Notes: generated by a model not told the origin, from the letters alone. DNA of 64,000 nt from Azadirachta indica (GCA_022749755.1 CM040441.1:5088741-5152740); one strand, 5' to 3'; shown: positions 23,918-36,260, numbered from the stretch's first letter. Program-made: numbers and translations.

Positions 23918-24959
23918 TCAATGGTAAAAAAAAAAAAGGCTCATTACCAACTGTTATATTTGGCTTGATTACAAATTTGGCCTCATTACTCCATGCATTT
24001 AGTCTTTGTTTTAAGGGCATACATGTAATTTGTATCATTCTATCATCATAAGTCGCTATATTTATTGAAAGACAAAATATATATTTCAACCATTTTACCC
24101 ATTTTTTGTCTTACAGTAACGGAAAAAATTGACAAAAGGGGTGTATTTGACAATTATTGTTGAAGTAGGAGTATAGGTGTCAATTATGCAAACAAATCAG
24201 GGTCCATGTGTCATTCGCTCATAAATCAATGAACCAATGAGAATGCACATATAATTAAGTGTATATTAAAAAATAATGTCTAACTGCATCATCGTCGTCG
24301 ATTAAAACCCTCATTTGTTCTTTAACATAAGGGAAGGTATATAACTGAATAAGTTAAAATTGTGACAACAATATTTACCAGCTTAGTTGACTGGTTAGGT
24401 TTTGGAAGTACAAGAGAAGTATCCAAACAGGGGTGAGTCAAAATTAATATCGTAAATATTTAACATATTCAGAAATCAAAGTAATAAAAATATATTTTAG
24501 AGAATTTATTTGCTTATTTGATATATAGACTTTGCTGGGCTACATACTTTAACATTTCTACTATCAATTTCCTTTTTCTTTCTTTCACTATAAATTTCTT
24601 TATGGTGTTCTTTCACATTATTATATTATCTGTTCATTTTATTAAGGATATATATATATTATTAAATTTTATGGTGGTTGCCCTTGAAATAGTGAATGTG
24701 GACTTTTCTTCCATGCAGATAGGCAGGGTGCCAAGTCAAGATTTTCATTTGAATCTTGGAAAATTTTGGCTCTGAAAAGTCGTTATAAATTGACAATTCA
24801 TAAGTTTCTCAAAATGTTTTTTTTTTGGGGGGGTTAAAAATTATTTTTAAAATAAAAGATAATATTTTCAAAATTATACATTGTACATTTTGCTATTAAT
24901 TTTCATAATTTTAAAAGTACTTATTAAATTTATCTAATTATTATTATTATATCTCTTAG
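23918..24959. other. Presumed right end of the MULE and spacer
   Basis: Bases 24060-24240, with GGGGTGTATTTGACAATTATTGTTG and AGGGTCCATGTG, have the look of MULE terminal sequence, but no left partner was found. The remainder is AT-rich, and the frame 24518-24775 is not convincing. Confidence 0.3.
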
Positions 24960-25515
24960 TTATTATGTTGTCCCAAACGTTTAAAACTTTACTCATTAGG
25001 TCCTTATTTTAAGCAAATTTTAAATTTTAAGGATAAAAAGATAATTATGCACTATAATGTATTGTAAAATTCTGATCAAATTATTAAATTAACAAAACAA
25101 TAAATAAATAAATTATAATAATAATAATAAAATTAACAAAATAATAAATCATTAAATTAACAAATAAATAAATCGTAAAATTAATAATAAAAAATAAAAT
25201 TAATAAATAATAAAATTCAATATTGGACTATGTTTAGTGTGTGATTGTACTATAAAAATATTAAGTATATAATACTGATTTTTATTATTCTATTCTATAT
25301 TATTACTTTTAATTAATAATTAAAAAATTACTATTGTTCGGTTGCCATCCGCCGTTCATCATCCACTGCCTGTGATCATCAAATCTTTTGAGTTTTTATG
25401 AACACTATTGAAATTTTTTTTTCAATATTTTATATAACAATATCATTATCATCATCGTTTAATTAACTATTTAACGAAAATTTGAAGTTAATATTTCTGA
25501 ACTATCATAGAATTG
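24960..25515. repeat. Single arm of the foldback element seen at 5491-6582
   Basis: Shares, in order, the CATTAGGTCC block (25000), the run with ATTATGCACTATAATG (25045), long AT stretches of ATAAATAAT units, TTAGTGTGTGATTGTACTAT (25234), TTTTAATTAATAATTAAAAA, the C/G-richer GTTCATCATCCACTGCC (25355), TTTTTATGAACACTATTGAA (25395) and TATCATTATCATCATCGTTTAA. Only one arm is present, so it is a truncated or collapsed copy. Confidence 0.7.
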
Positions 25516-26696
25516 GTGTCTTATAAAAAAAAAAAAAAAGACTTCCACCTATTGGAAAAAAAATTTTCTATATTAAAAATTAATTTGATGCAGAAAAAAC
25601 ATAAATTAAATATAGAAGAATATGAAATTAGTTTCTTAAACATATTTTTTTTCTTTTGTATTAGAAAATTATTTAAAAGATAATATGATTTATCTTTATT
25701 TTCATCCGAGTTTAATTCAGTTTCAGACATTTAGATATCTTATGTACATATATATATATATATAATATTTTTTATATTTTCATGAAATAAACTGGGCATG
25801 AAATATTAATATTCAAATTTTTTTAATTATTATATATAAAATAAATTCATATATGGAACTTTTCACTCGTCATCCCTGCCTTAAAGTACAGTCAATTGTA
25901 CTTTTTTCCTCTATATTCTTTATGGTTGCATGAACAACATGGAACATGCACGTATTTTACAGCTTTTCTTTGAATTCTTTCTTCCATATTCCAGATAATC
26001 AGTTTTAATTATAACAAGGCTCTATCTGACTCTACAAATTTTTTAAATTAAATTATTTATAACTAAAGGGTTCCTTTTTTGTGATTGCATCAATCCCAAT
26101 AATATGGACACATGCTTTCTTTTTTTTTTAAATAATGGACACATGCTTTAGTATTTCTTTTAGAAAATACAAGAAAAAAAACTTACAGGTCTCTAAAATA
26201 ATTTTATTTATGTATTTTAATCACAATAACTGAATAGTTATTTATTGAATTTTTATTTAATGGTGATGACATGCTTATAACAGATTCTGGTCTACATATA
26301 TTGTTAAATTCTAGATTTTTCGATCTGTGCATTAATATAGTTAATTTTGTAAAATTAGTAAGAGAAAAGAGATTAATATTTATTCAATAGATTGAGAGGT
26401 AAATAGGTAATTTTAAAACATTTAATAGTCTTTTTTAGCCAAAATAAATACTGTTATATTGTTATAATTACTCAACAAAGCGATTGATTGGAAAAATGTA
26501 TAATAGAAATTTCTAAGTTACAGGAAAATTTGAAGGTGGGAAATTAAGTTTGGCTCCAAACATTCACTATATTATTTTGTATTTTTAGTTGACATATTTT
26601 ATTGTCCTCAATATTTCCCAATTAATTTTAATGATCTATTTAATTATATCATTATGTATTGGAAGTCGTAGACTAGTGCCTTATTAGGGGACCAGG
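25516..26696. other. AT-rich spacer upstream of the intact TNL
   Basis: Contains poly-A near 25528, a (TA)n run near 25750 and a close duplication of GGACACATGCTTT at 26105 and 26140. No gene is seen. Confidence 0.35.
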
Positions 26697-26873
26697 GGCT
26701 TCGACTCCCAGAAATTTGCAGGAAACACGAGAGAAAGAGACAGCAGCAGGAAAAGTAAAGGAAATTAAAATCTGGTTAGAAGAATAATTAAAGCTCCATT
26801 TTCATTTTCATCGTTCATAGAGTTTACTCTTACGTTGGATCTACTCTCAAGCATCTCTTTATCTCTTTCTATC
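26697..26873 (+). promoter_or_regulatory. TNL 5' leader, conserved with the broken copy
   Basis: Aligns with 7445-7613 up to the ATG. The reading frame is open upstream as far as 26835 but without an ATG, so translation most likely starts at 26874, the ATG shared by both copies. No clear TATA box. Confidence 0.5.
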
Positions 26874-29800
26874 ATGGCTTCATCTTCCTCTTCATCATCT
26901 TCTTCTTGCAATCATGAGGTCTTTCTCAGTTTTAGAGAGGAGGATACCAGTAAAACTTTTACTAGTCATCTCTTTTATGGCTTGGATAATAAGAAAGTAA
27001 AGACTTTCATTGATGAAGATCTTGAGAGAGGAGATGAGATTTCTCCTACGCTTTTAAATACAATTCAAGAATCAAAAATTTCTATAATTATTTTCTCAAA
27101 AGATTATGCTTCTTCCAAGTGGTGTTTAAATGAAGTTGTCAAGATTATTGAATGTAAGAAATTATATAACCAAATTGTTATACCTATTTTCTACCATGTT
27201 CATCCATCTAAAGTGCGAAAGCAGACTGGAACTTATGGGAAAGCGTTTGTTGAGCATGAAAAATGTTTTAGGAAGGTGCCAGAAAAGGTTCAAAAATGGA
27301 GGGATTCATTGACTGAAGCATCCAATCTATCTGGATATGAATCCAATGAAATCAGGTATAACTATCAACTATTGTTTGGTCTTTACATCATTTGCATCCT
27401 TTATTAATTAAGAAAGAAAGAAAAATATTTTTATTTCATGGATTCTTATGAATTCATGAATTTTGACTCATTTTCTTTTCGTCTTCATATCTACTAGGTC
27501 CGAGGCTGAACTTGTAGATGTAATTGTTAAAGATGTTTTAAAGAAGTTGGATGATATAGTAGTCTCCACAGATTTCACAGGTCTAATTGGAATAAATTCA
27601 CGAATTGAGCAAGTTAAATCACTTTTATGTATTGGATTGCAAGACTTTCGAATAATAGGAATTTGGGGCGTTGGTGGTATAGGTAAAACAACTCTTGCTG
27701 ATGCTATTTTCAAGCAAGTTTCAAATAATTTTGATGGCAAGTGTTTCATGGCTAATGTTAGAGAAAAATCAAAAAGAGGGGGTGGATTAGAACAACTACA
27801 AAAGGAAATTTTTTTTTGTTTATTAGGAGAAACTCTAGTATTAGGAGGTCCTAATATACCACAATATATGAAGGATAGACTCCAACGTATGAAGGTTTTT
27901 ATTATTCTCGATGATGTTAATAAATTTGGACAGTTAGAGCATTTGGCTGGAGGGCTTCATCAGTTCGGTCCAGGAAGCAGAGTCATTATAACCACAAGAG
28001 ATAAACAAGTTCTTGATAGATACGGTGTGGAGCACATATATCAAGTTAAGGGATTAGAAAATCATGAAGCTCTTGAGCATTTTTGTAATTTTGCCTTTAA
28101 ACAAAACCATTGGCCTAAAGATCTTATAATGCTACTAGAGAGGCTACTATGGTATGCAAATGGCAATCCACTAGCTCTTAAGGTGTTAGGTTCCTTCCTT
28201 CGCCCTAAGAGCAAAGAAGATTGGGAAAATGCATTGGTCAAATTTAAAACTAATTTCTGAGCCCGACATTTATAATGTTCTGAAGATTAGTTATGACGAA
28301 TTGAGTTGTACAATGAAAAATATTTTTCTTGACATTGCATGCTTTTTCAAGGGATATAATGAAGATTACGTGAAATCAATTTTTAATGACCTTTATTCAA
28401 TGCACTGTGCACTAGATGTCCTAGTTGATAAGTCACTTCTAACAATATCATACGACGGCAAGTTAGAAATGCATAATTTATTGCAAGAAATGGGTCGAGA
28501 AATTGTTCGTCAAGAATCAGAAGAGGAGCCAGGAAAACGAAGTAGGTTGTGGGATCATAAGGATATTTGTCGTGTACTAAATAAAAATAAGGTAATCAAG
28601 AGCCCAATTGATTTTATTTACTTTTATTTTTATACAAATGTTAGATAAAGAATTAAATCATATGCTTTTTTTTGGCAGTATTTAAGAATATTTTTTAATA
28701 TTTAACCATTTTTACTTATTTAGTATTGTTCCTTTTCTTTTGTTAGGGGACCGATTCAATTAGAGGCATCTTCTTGAACTTGTTGACAATAAAGGATATA
28801 AATCTAAATTGTAAAGTCTTTACAAAAATGACTAATTTAAGAATGCTTAAATTTTATATGCCTGGGCATTTAGAAGTGTCAAATACGAGATCAAGAATTC
28901 ATCTTTTTGAAGACCTCGAATATCTTTCTGATGAATTGAGATATCTCCATTGGTATAAATATCCTCGCAATACATTACCAACAGCTTTTAATCCAGAGAA
29001 TCTTATTAGATTGTGCTTGCCTTACAGTAAAGTTGAACGACTCTGGGAAGAAAAAAAGGTATTATCTATTATCAAATAAAATATATTTTCATTTTAAATT
29101 TAACTAAAAAATTCTTTAATACTAATTTATTTTGAGTGATTATTTATACTTTTTTGTAGGAAGCTTACAAGTTAAAATACATTGATCTTCATCACTCCCA
29201 ATATCTCATTAACATTCCAGACCCTTTAGAAACACCAAATCTCAAGAAATTAAATCTTGTGGATTGTATGAAGTTGCCTTGCCTTCCTTCAAGCATTCAA
29301 AATTTCAACAACCTTGGGATCTTGCTTTTGAACGGCTGCAACAATCTCACCTGCTTTCCACGCAACATTCAGTTTAGATCTCCGATAAGTATAGATTTGT
29401 CCGACTGTGTTAATCTCACACAATTTCCAGAGATTTCAGGAAAAATAATGGAGCTACATTTAAAGAGGACGGCAATAGAAGAAGTTCCTTCATCAGTTGG
29501 GAGTCTAACTGATCTTGAAATTTTAGATTTGAGCAATTGCAGAAGGCTGAAGATTCTTCCAACTAGCATCTGTAAGTTGAAATCTCTTTCTAAGCTTTCG
29601 CTTAACAACTGTTCAAAGTTTGTGAGTTTTCCACAGATCTTGGAGAAAATGGAACGTTTAAGATGGATTCTATTAAAATCCACAGCGATTAAGGAGCTGC
29701 CATCCTCAATCGAAAATGTAGAAGGACTTGAAATGTTGATTCTGGCATGTTGCACTGAACTTCACAGTTTGCCAGAGAACTTGCGGAATTTAAACTCTTT

Positions 29801-31080
29801 GTCCCAAATCTATGCAGCGAAAACAGCTATCACTCAAATACCTTTTGTCAAAGATTTAAACAAGATTACAAGGCTTGACTTTTCTGGATGCAAAGGCTTT
29901 GTATTGCCTCCATTATCAGATTTATCTTCTCTGAAAACACTGGCAATAGATTACTGTGATATGGAAGTAATACCGCAGGATATTGGCTGTCTATCCTCAT
30001 TGGAATGTTTATGTCTAAGGGGAAACAATTTTGAAAGTTTGCCTATAAGTATCAAGCAATTGTCTAACCTGAGGGTGCTAATGTTGGGAAATTGCAATAT
30101 GCTTCAATCATTACCGGAGCTTCCAGTAGGTGTGGTTTATCTAGAAGCAACGAATTGCAAACGGCTCCTGTCTTTACCAGAGCTTCCATCACGTCTGGAT
30201 GAGTTAGATGCGTCCATATTGGATAAATTATTCAAACTACGTGACGAGGTCTTCTACAACTGTCGCATGTTAGAATTCAATAATTGCATAAAAGTAAATG
30301 AAAACACAAACAACAACGTTTTGGCAGATTTACAACTAAGGATTCAACATATGGTAACTGCTTCTCTGAGAAAAGTCGATGAACATGAGGTACGTAATTC
30401 TCTTTCTATATATATCTTTCTTCTCGTTATATCTTATAATAATTAATTATTTTAAATTACAGGTATACATTAATTTTCCACATTGCGTCAGCTTTCGTTT
30501 ACCTGGAAGTAGAATTCCTGAGTGGTTCAGCAATCAAAGTTTAGGATCTTCAATAACTATTCAATTGCCACAGCTTTGCTGTAACAGAAGCTTCATTGGA
30601 TTTGCTCTTTGTGTTGTTCTTGAATTTGGAGATTTTCATAAGGCTCATAGGCTTGGTGTCTGCTGTAAATACGGTTTTGAAGACAATAAAGTTGATTGGA
30701 TAATGAAATCTGAGTATTACATAATTTATGACTCGGATCATATCTGTCTTGACTTTATTCCTTGTTTACCTGATTTAAAACACCATACATCTTTCTCATT
30801 TGATTTCTTTCCTGGCGAAGGAGTAGAGGTAAAATGTTGCGGGGTGTGTCCAGTATATGCACATCCCATTGAGACAAAACCCAACACTTTTACTGTAAGT
30901 ATGGTGCCACCAACTGAAGAAGAATGTAGGAAATTGCATAACGAATTCCGTGAAGAGGCCAGCACAAGCGCAACTACTGTTGGAAGATCTGACGAGCAGG
31001 AAATCAACACTCCTCAGCAACAAAGTTCCTTTCTCTCTCAAATATTCCGTTGCTGGGGGCTTGACTTCAATTGTCTGTAG
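26874..31080 (+). CDS. TIR-NB-ARC-LRR (TNL) immune receptor, near-intact with one frameshift
   Basis: Five exons with GT-AG introns: 26874-27355, 27498-28591, 28747-29058, 29160-30389, 30463-31080; without the frameshift about 1244 residues, normal for a TNL. TIR (about 13-155) keeps E-V-F-L-S-F-R, the BB-loop region R-G-D-E-I-S-P and the catalytic-type Glu in W-C-L-N-E. NB-ARC has P-loop G-V-G-G-I-G-K-T-T-L (about 217), kinase-2 F-I-I-L-D-D-V, G-S-R-V-I-I-T-T-R-D, G-N-P-L-A-L-K-V-L-G, F-L-D-I-A-C-F-F-K-G and M-H-N in place of M-H-D. LRRs fill exons 3-4; exon 5 is C-JID (R-I-P-E-W-F-S-N-Q-S). An extra A in 28240-28242 throws exon 2 into TGA at 28258-28260, removing the NB-ARC end, LRRs and C-JID. 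TNLs detect pathogen effectors and signal through NADase activity and EDS1. As written the allele would give a TIR-NB truncation; an assembly error is the alternative. Confidence 0.88.
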
Positions 31081-31978
31081 AGCTACAAATGAACTTCAGG
31101 TAAGTTCGGTCAATTAGTTATAATGCATACATTAAAACTTTCTGATTCTACATAATCACTTGAGACTTAATCAGAGTACTCAAGCTTTGTTTCTACCCCA
31201 TCAGAGCTGTTGAAGGTTCAACTAACTTGAGGCAACTAACTGGAATTATAAGCCAAAGAAAAACCCAAGAGAATTTGCAGAGAGCTAGTTAACACTCAAT
31301 AACAAGAAACATGCAGAGTCCGACGCTCTACTTCATTTCTTTTTTATTTATCTTTGCTATGTGTTTATTTTCAGTCCAAGAGAATTTTGTAGAAAGCTAT
31401 ATAACAACAAGAATATATGCTGTATAAAATTGGAATAAGCATTCTGAGCTATTTTAAAACAAACTCTTGCGTTTATTGTGAATGCAGTTCTTTTCACAAG
31501 CTTAATTTCCCTGCTTTATTTTCTAATGACATGTATCACATATTATCTCTTCCTTTCTTAATCCCTACATTTTCTTGCTTCAGATTTAAGTAGACATCCA
31601 TTAAAAATGGTTGGTTTGTGTCTCAGGTTTTCAATTTAATTCTTTTTTTTTCAAAGATTGGAGGACTGTTTTCATTGCTTCAATTTACCATCATGGAAGT
31701 TTTTTTAGATAATTGATGCCCAAGCTTGATTTTCCTGCTTTGTTGTATTATGACATGTTTTACATGTTATCTCTTTCAGCAGATGGTCAAGACTGAAGAT
31801 CATGATGTTGTTAATGGAGGCACCAAAAACCTTTGGGTAGACTCATAATCACTTGCATAACATTTGGTTCGTTATCTTGAATTGAATTCTATGGTCTCAG
31901 TCTAAGTACACAAATGAAACTGTTTATGTTGTGGCTGATAGTTGAAGAAAAATTCAATGATTCTAATATATGTTGCAG
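31081..31978. other. TNL 3' flank
   Basis: The first 190 bases resemble 541-720 and the part after 31490 resembles 16790-17210, so this is a shared piece of the duplication unit. It contains no open frame of note and could be 3' UTR or an intron leading to the exon-like piece at 31979. Confidence 0.5.
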
Positions 31979-32233
31979 GTGTTTGATGTACCACCTCAAT
32001 TCAACATTTCTTTTCCTGGAAGCAAAATTCCAGATCGCTTCAGCTCTATATCAAAGTTAAGGATTTTCAGTAACCATTCAACTGCCTTACGTATGGAAGT
32101 ACTGGGATTAATGGCAGATTCGGTGATGACGAAGAACTGGCAAATCTGCAGAAAGAAGAACAATTGCTCCCTAACAACAAATTTCCTTGTTTTCTTTAAA
32201 AACTGGAGGAGTATTTTCATTGTTTCAAGATGA
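31979..32233 (+). pseudogene. Extra C-JID-like exon downstream of the TNL stop
   Basis: After the acceptor TGTTGCAG the frame V-F-D-V-P-P-Q-F-N-I-S-F-P-G-S-K-I-P-D-R-F is open for 84 codons to TGA at 32231. It mirrors the beginning of exon 5 (V-Y-I-N-F-P-H-C... P-G-S-R-I-P-E-W-F) and starts in the same phase, so splicing from exon 4 directly to this exon would stay in frame. It then diverges from C-JID. It is either the relic of another unit or an alternative last exon. A more decayed copy is at 17214-17440. Confidence 0.55.
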
Positions 32234-32489
32234 AAAACTTTCCTAATTGGCTTGTTGATTTAATTAATTTTTCTTAATTAATAACAATTTATTGGTAGTC
32301 ATTGTCTAATAATAGAAAAAATAACTTATTTTATTTATTGAATTAAGTATTACAAATAAAGTCATCCAGAAACACTCCAATGAACATTCTTACTTTCAAA
32401 AATGTTTCTCAATTATTATAATAACAATTACAGCCAGCTGAGGAAAACAAAAATCAAAAACAATCCTAACCGTCCATTTCCATCAAACT

Positions 32490-32900
32490 CTAACCCACGA
32501 ACGGCCGGATCTCGTCCAACTTCTCAAGACCATCAACCACGACGCCGGCGCACCGCACCGAATCAAAGAGTGGCCTCACCAAGATTCTCTGATTGGCCGG
32601 CCTGGACAGCTCTTCCGCAAGATCGATCATAACGTTACTGACGCCGATTTCCCTGAGTTGAGAACCGAGTTTCTGGCCGACTAGCGCCGCAGTCTTCGAG
32701 TCCCAGAAACGATGTCGTTTGGGAAATGGATTGAGCCTTGAGTGGTAGTGCGAATAGAAGTCTTGCCGGGACGAGGAGGCCATGGCGACAATTGAGGCGG
32801 TTGCGGGACCGGTGTCGGATACTTGGGCGGTGATTTTGCGACATGAGACGACGAGTTGGAGGACGTAGCGAGGGTTTTGGCCGATCGTATGAGAAGCCAT
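32490..32900 (-). CDS. Ribosomal protein uL18 (L18p/L5e) family protein, small organellar-type
   Basis: A single-exon frame of 136 residues starting M-A-S-H-T-I-G-Q-N-P-R-Y-V-L. It fits the L18p fold: an N-terminal beta-strand block R-Y-V-L-Q-L-V-V-S-C-R-K-I-T-A-Q-V, then S-I-V-A-M-A-S-S, then the helix K-T-A-A-L-V-G-Q-K-L-G and the final block V-D-G-L-E-K-L where the family has a short loop and strand. Members bind 5S rRNA in the large subunit; short plant homologues like this are usually assigned to organelles, but I see no clear transit peptide, so location is inference. It is intact while its copy at 15915-16280 is broken. The gene lies head-on to the TNL, 255 bp beyond the stray C-JID exon. 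Confidence 0.75.
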   Translation of the reverse strand: MASHTIGQNPRYVLQLVVSCRKITAQVSDTGPATASIVAMASSSRQDFYSHYHSRLNPFPKRHRFWDSKTAALVGQKLGSQLREIGVSNVMIDLAEELSRPANQRILVRPLFDSVRCAGVVVDGLEKLDEIRPFVG

Positions 32901-33411
32901 TCAAATTCTTACAGAAATTCCGAGAAAATTGGGAATTCCCGGTTACTGTATCACGGAGCTGTGATTTGACGGGAAAATCGAAAACTGAATTTTGTCTCAG
33001 TTCATTCAATGGGCTCGTAATTAGATTTGGAGTAATAACATTTTGGCCACTGAATTTTATGAAAACAACAAAGGAGGATATATTGTAAATATTGTATCAA
33101 ATCAGTCCCTACTTTTTGTTGTTATTTTAGCCATAACTCTTAGAGGCTTTTTTCTTTTTTCTTTTTAATTCGTAATGCCTTTATATATGCTTAAATAGCC
33201 TTTTGTTAAATTTCTTTTAAAATAAATGTTAATTTTACTTAATATACCATAAAAATATTTTACGGCGCCCTAATTTTTTTGTCTTTAAAATAAAAGTCTC
33301 CAAATATTTTTTTGATCCATCCATTACTAAATTATAAAGTAGCCAGTTTTGCTAAGGAGAGGAGATGAAACTGAATTAAAGATCCAACTCAGATCCATGG
33401 ATTAAAGGATT

Positions 33412-33443
33412 TGGGTCCTGGGTCCTGGGTCCTGGGTCCTGGG
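33412..33443 (+). repeat. Tandem repeat of TGGGTCC, about 4.6 copies
   Basis: Four exact heptamers plus TGGG. The GC-rich unit stands out in an AT-rich spacer. It is not the plant telomere unit (TTTAGGG). Confidence 0.9.
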
Positions 33444-35178
33444 ATTATTTTTTAAAAATTATTTTTATTATTTTATCTATAATTTGTGAAAAAAAATTAG
33501 AGTATTTTTGTTGTGGCATTTGTCAACATGAGTTTAAGGGTATTTATTGAATTGAATAAGTCAATATAAATAAAAAAAAATAACAGTAAACATTAATAAA
33601 AATAGTTGATTTGACAAATAGTTTTAAAGTAGGAGTTTCCTGACTATATTACGGAGTTCATATGTCATTCTGCCTAAAATGTTAGAAAATTGTTTGTGAT
33701 ATTTTAAATTATTTTGATCTTTTGACTTTAATATTGAAAATGTTATTATATAAATGCTGCTTATAATAATTTAAACCAAAGGTGTTTTGTTATAAATTTA
33801 GTTTTTTATTATAAATTTGATCTTTAATCATTGCATTTATGCTTCAATAACAAAATACTTTTATATTTTTCAATTTTTATTTAAAATTGTTAATCAAAAA
33901 TATGTGTAACTTTTTAAAAACTTTTTCCTTATAAATTATTTATTAATTTTGAAATTTATATTTTATTAATTTATCAAATGCTTACAAATCTTTAATCAAT
34001 TAACTATCACATAAATTTTTTAGAAGTTATTTAATTCTCATTCATCTACAAATTATTGATAATTGTAAGAGATTATCAGAGTTGTTATATGTTGTTTTGG
34101 TTATAAATTTGGGATGAGATATACTTTTACTTTGAAAAACTTATGTAAAAATTTTAATTTGATCTCCCTTTTCTAATTTTTATCAATAAAATTTTTCAAT
34201 AGTATAAGTGATAATAATATATGTTATTATGGTGGAGAAAATAGCCTGATACCAATTTATAGGCTGCAATGGATACCAAAATTAAATCCCTGGTTCACAT
34301 GTCAATAAATTTTATACGTATAATCATGATATGGTCATTTTTTAGGTCAACTATCATAGCCAATTTAAAGTTAACAGGCATACGTAGAATTCCGTTATTG
34401 TTAATTTATCAAAATTTTGTCTCACTATTTTCTAAAATGCCTGACTTCTCCCTTATTTAATTATAGAAAGATTTTTGTTAGGAAACCAAATTTCCTTTAT
34501 TTTCTTCTATTTTGTAGATTGTTAATACAAGAGGGAACATTTTTCTCATTTGATATCCAAATAAAAATTCGATATCAATAATTATAAAAAAATTAGTTAA
34601 CCATAGCATTTTTAACAAAATAAAGTCATATCACAGTGTGAGAAAGGATATATTTTTATTTTTTATATTAGTTTCCTCGAATATCTTAACTGATTTCATA
34701 TATTATTTATTAAAAGTATGATAATTTTAACTTAAGACAACTAATTCTCTAACCCTAAAATTAGCAACAAAAAGCTAACAGGGTAAAGGAAAATTTTTAA
34801 TATTTTTTTTCATGCGTGCTACGTGTGTTAAGAATGTATAAAACTGATATCATATGACAAATAAAAGCTTTCACAAATTTTGCATTTTGTGGGATGAAAA
34901 TTAGTATTACATGACCAAACCAAATCAAACCCTCTTCATTTTTTTCTCAAAGAGCTTTTTTCTTTTCTTCGTAATTTTTACACATTCTTTTTTTAGTTAT
35001 TAAAATAATAATATTTTATTCTAAATTTATCAAAATATATATAATTTACTCAAATTTTAACAATTTTATCCTTGATAAGACCTATAAAAAAAATAAAAAA
35101 AATAATGTGTTAAAATTATTAAAAATAAGTCATGATTTGTTGAAAATAAAATTAAGGGACAAAAGTATTACTATCGCA

Positions 35179-35208
35179 ATTATTATTATTATTATTATTA
35201 TTATTATT
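35179..35208 (+). repeat. (ATT)n microsatellite
   Basis: About ten uninterrupted trinucleotide units. Confidence 0.9.
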
Positions 35209-35684
35209 GCAATTTTATACATTGAGTTAAGTATCAACGATAATTATTAAAAAGGATAGTTTCTGTACTCATATTTTAAAATGTGTCATAAATTCTTAAA
35301 AGCTTGAAAAATGTGGGTTACAAAAAAAACCATGCGGTTTTTTTTTCTTTTACTATTTTCAGAGCCTGACACAGTTTAGTTACTAGCCCGATATGGAATG
35401 CAAGAGACTTTTGAAATGAGAAAAAACCGAAAATACCCCATTTTTATCCCAAAAAATCAAAAATATCTCTTTTACAAAGTTAATAAAACATTTTTACTTC
35501 TTTTGCACCAAAATATCCTTATGCTCAAATTTTACAAAGTACCTTTGTGTTGCTACAACAATTACTTTCGCTTTACTATTTTTGCATTAATACAATAATT
35601 GAAAAGTATTATTTTTGAGTTGTTACAGTACTTTCAAATTGTCATAATAATTTAAAATTCAATTTTGATAATTTTGGGTATTAC

Positions 35685-36167
35685 TAGAGATAGAAAAAGT
35701 TTTCGAACTGTGAGGCTTCAGGGTGACTTTAAAGTTTAAAAGTTTAACCTTTTTAAAAATTAGGGCAGTTTCGAGCCACAAAAACTTAACCTATTTGAAC
35801 AATAGAGCGAGTTCAAAGATCATATATTTCACCTGCCCCGCCCCGTTTACCTCGAAAAATATTATAATAAGTATACTATAACTTGCTGTGTCATACTTAA
35901 AATTTGAGTTATGTTATTATATCAAGCCTATACTTTATAATCCATCTTGTAGCAAGCTTATTATTTATAATTCATTATTTAACTCTTGCTTATTATTTAT
36001 AATTCATTCTTTAACTTAGATAAATGAGGGCATATTAGGGGCAGATTAAGTAGGTTAAAAGCTGAGATGGGTTGGTATCGACCCCTTTTTGAGATTAAAT
36101 TGGCTCTAAATGGAGCAGGTTTGAGGATAGCAAAACCCACCCCTACCCTGCCTCATTTCCATCATTA
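35685..36167. mobile_element. hAT-type non-autonomous element, 483 bp
   Basis: The ends are TAGAGATAGAAA on the left and TTTCCATCATTA on the right, imperfect inverted repeats. The direct repeat GTATTAC flanks it (35678-35684 and 36168-36174), compatible with an 8-bp hAT duplication with one changed base. The interior has no frame; the right subterminal part, ACCCACCCCTACCCTGCC, is typical of hAT ends. It lies about 200 bp upstream of the SPRING-like gene. Confidence 0.7.
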
Positions 36168-36250
36168 GTATTACGGGTATTTTTGTCCTAAAAGCTTAAA
36201 ATTGGACATTTTTAAATGAAATTATGTTGGGTGGGCATTTTGAATTTTGA

Positions 36251-36260
36251 CTATAAAAGG
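36251..36260 (+). promoter_or_regulatory. Possible TATA box of the SPRING-like gene
   Basis: CTATAAAAGG, 125 bp before the chosen ATG, at a usual distance for a plant core promoter with a short leader. Not otherwise verified. Confidence 0.4.

Larger units (their letters stand above)
33001..35677. other. AT-rich intergenic region
   Basis: Between the ribosomal protein gene and the SPRING-like gene I see a 7-bp tandem repeat (33412-33443), an (ATT)n run (35179-35208) and poly-A/T tracts, with no convincing frame. The frames 34269-34460 and 35398-35598 lack codon structure. Confidence 0.4.

Noticed and set aside
26835..26873. Upstream start for the TNL
   Set aside because: The frame is open but begins with TTG, not ATG; 26874 is the ATG shared with the sister copy.
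32635..33009. 124-codon minus frame overlapping the uL18-type gene
   Set aside because: Different frame over the same bases; the 136-codon frame has the L18p motifs.
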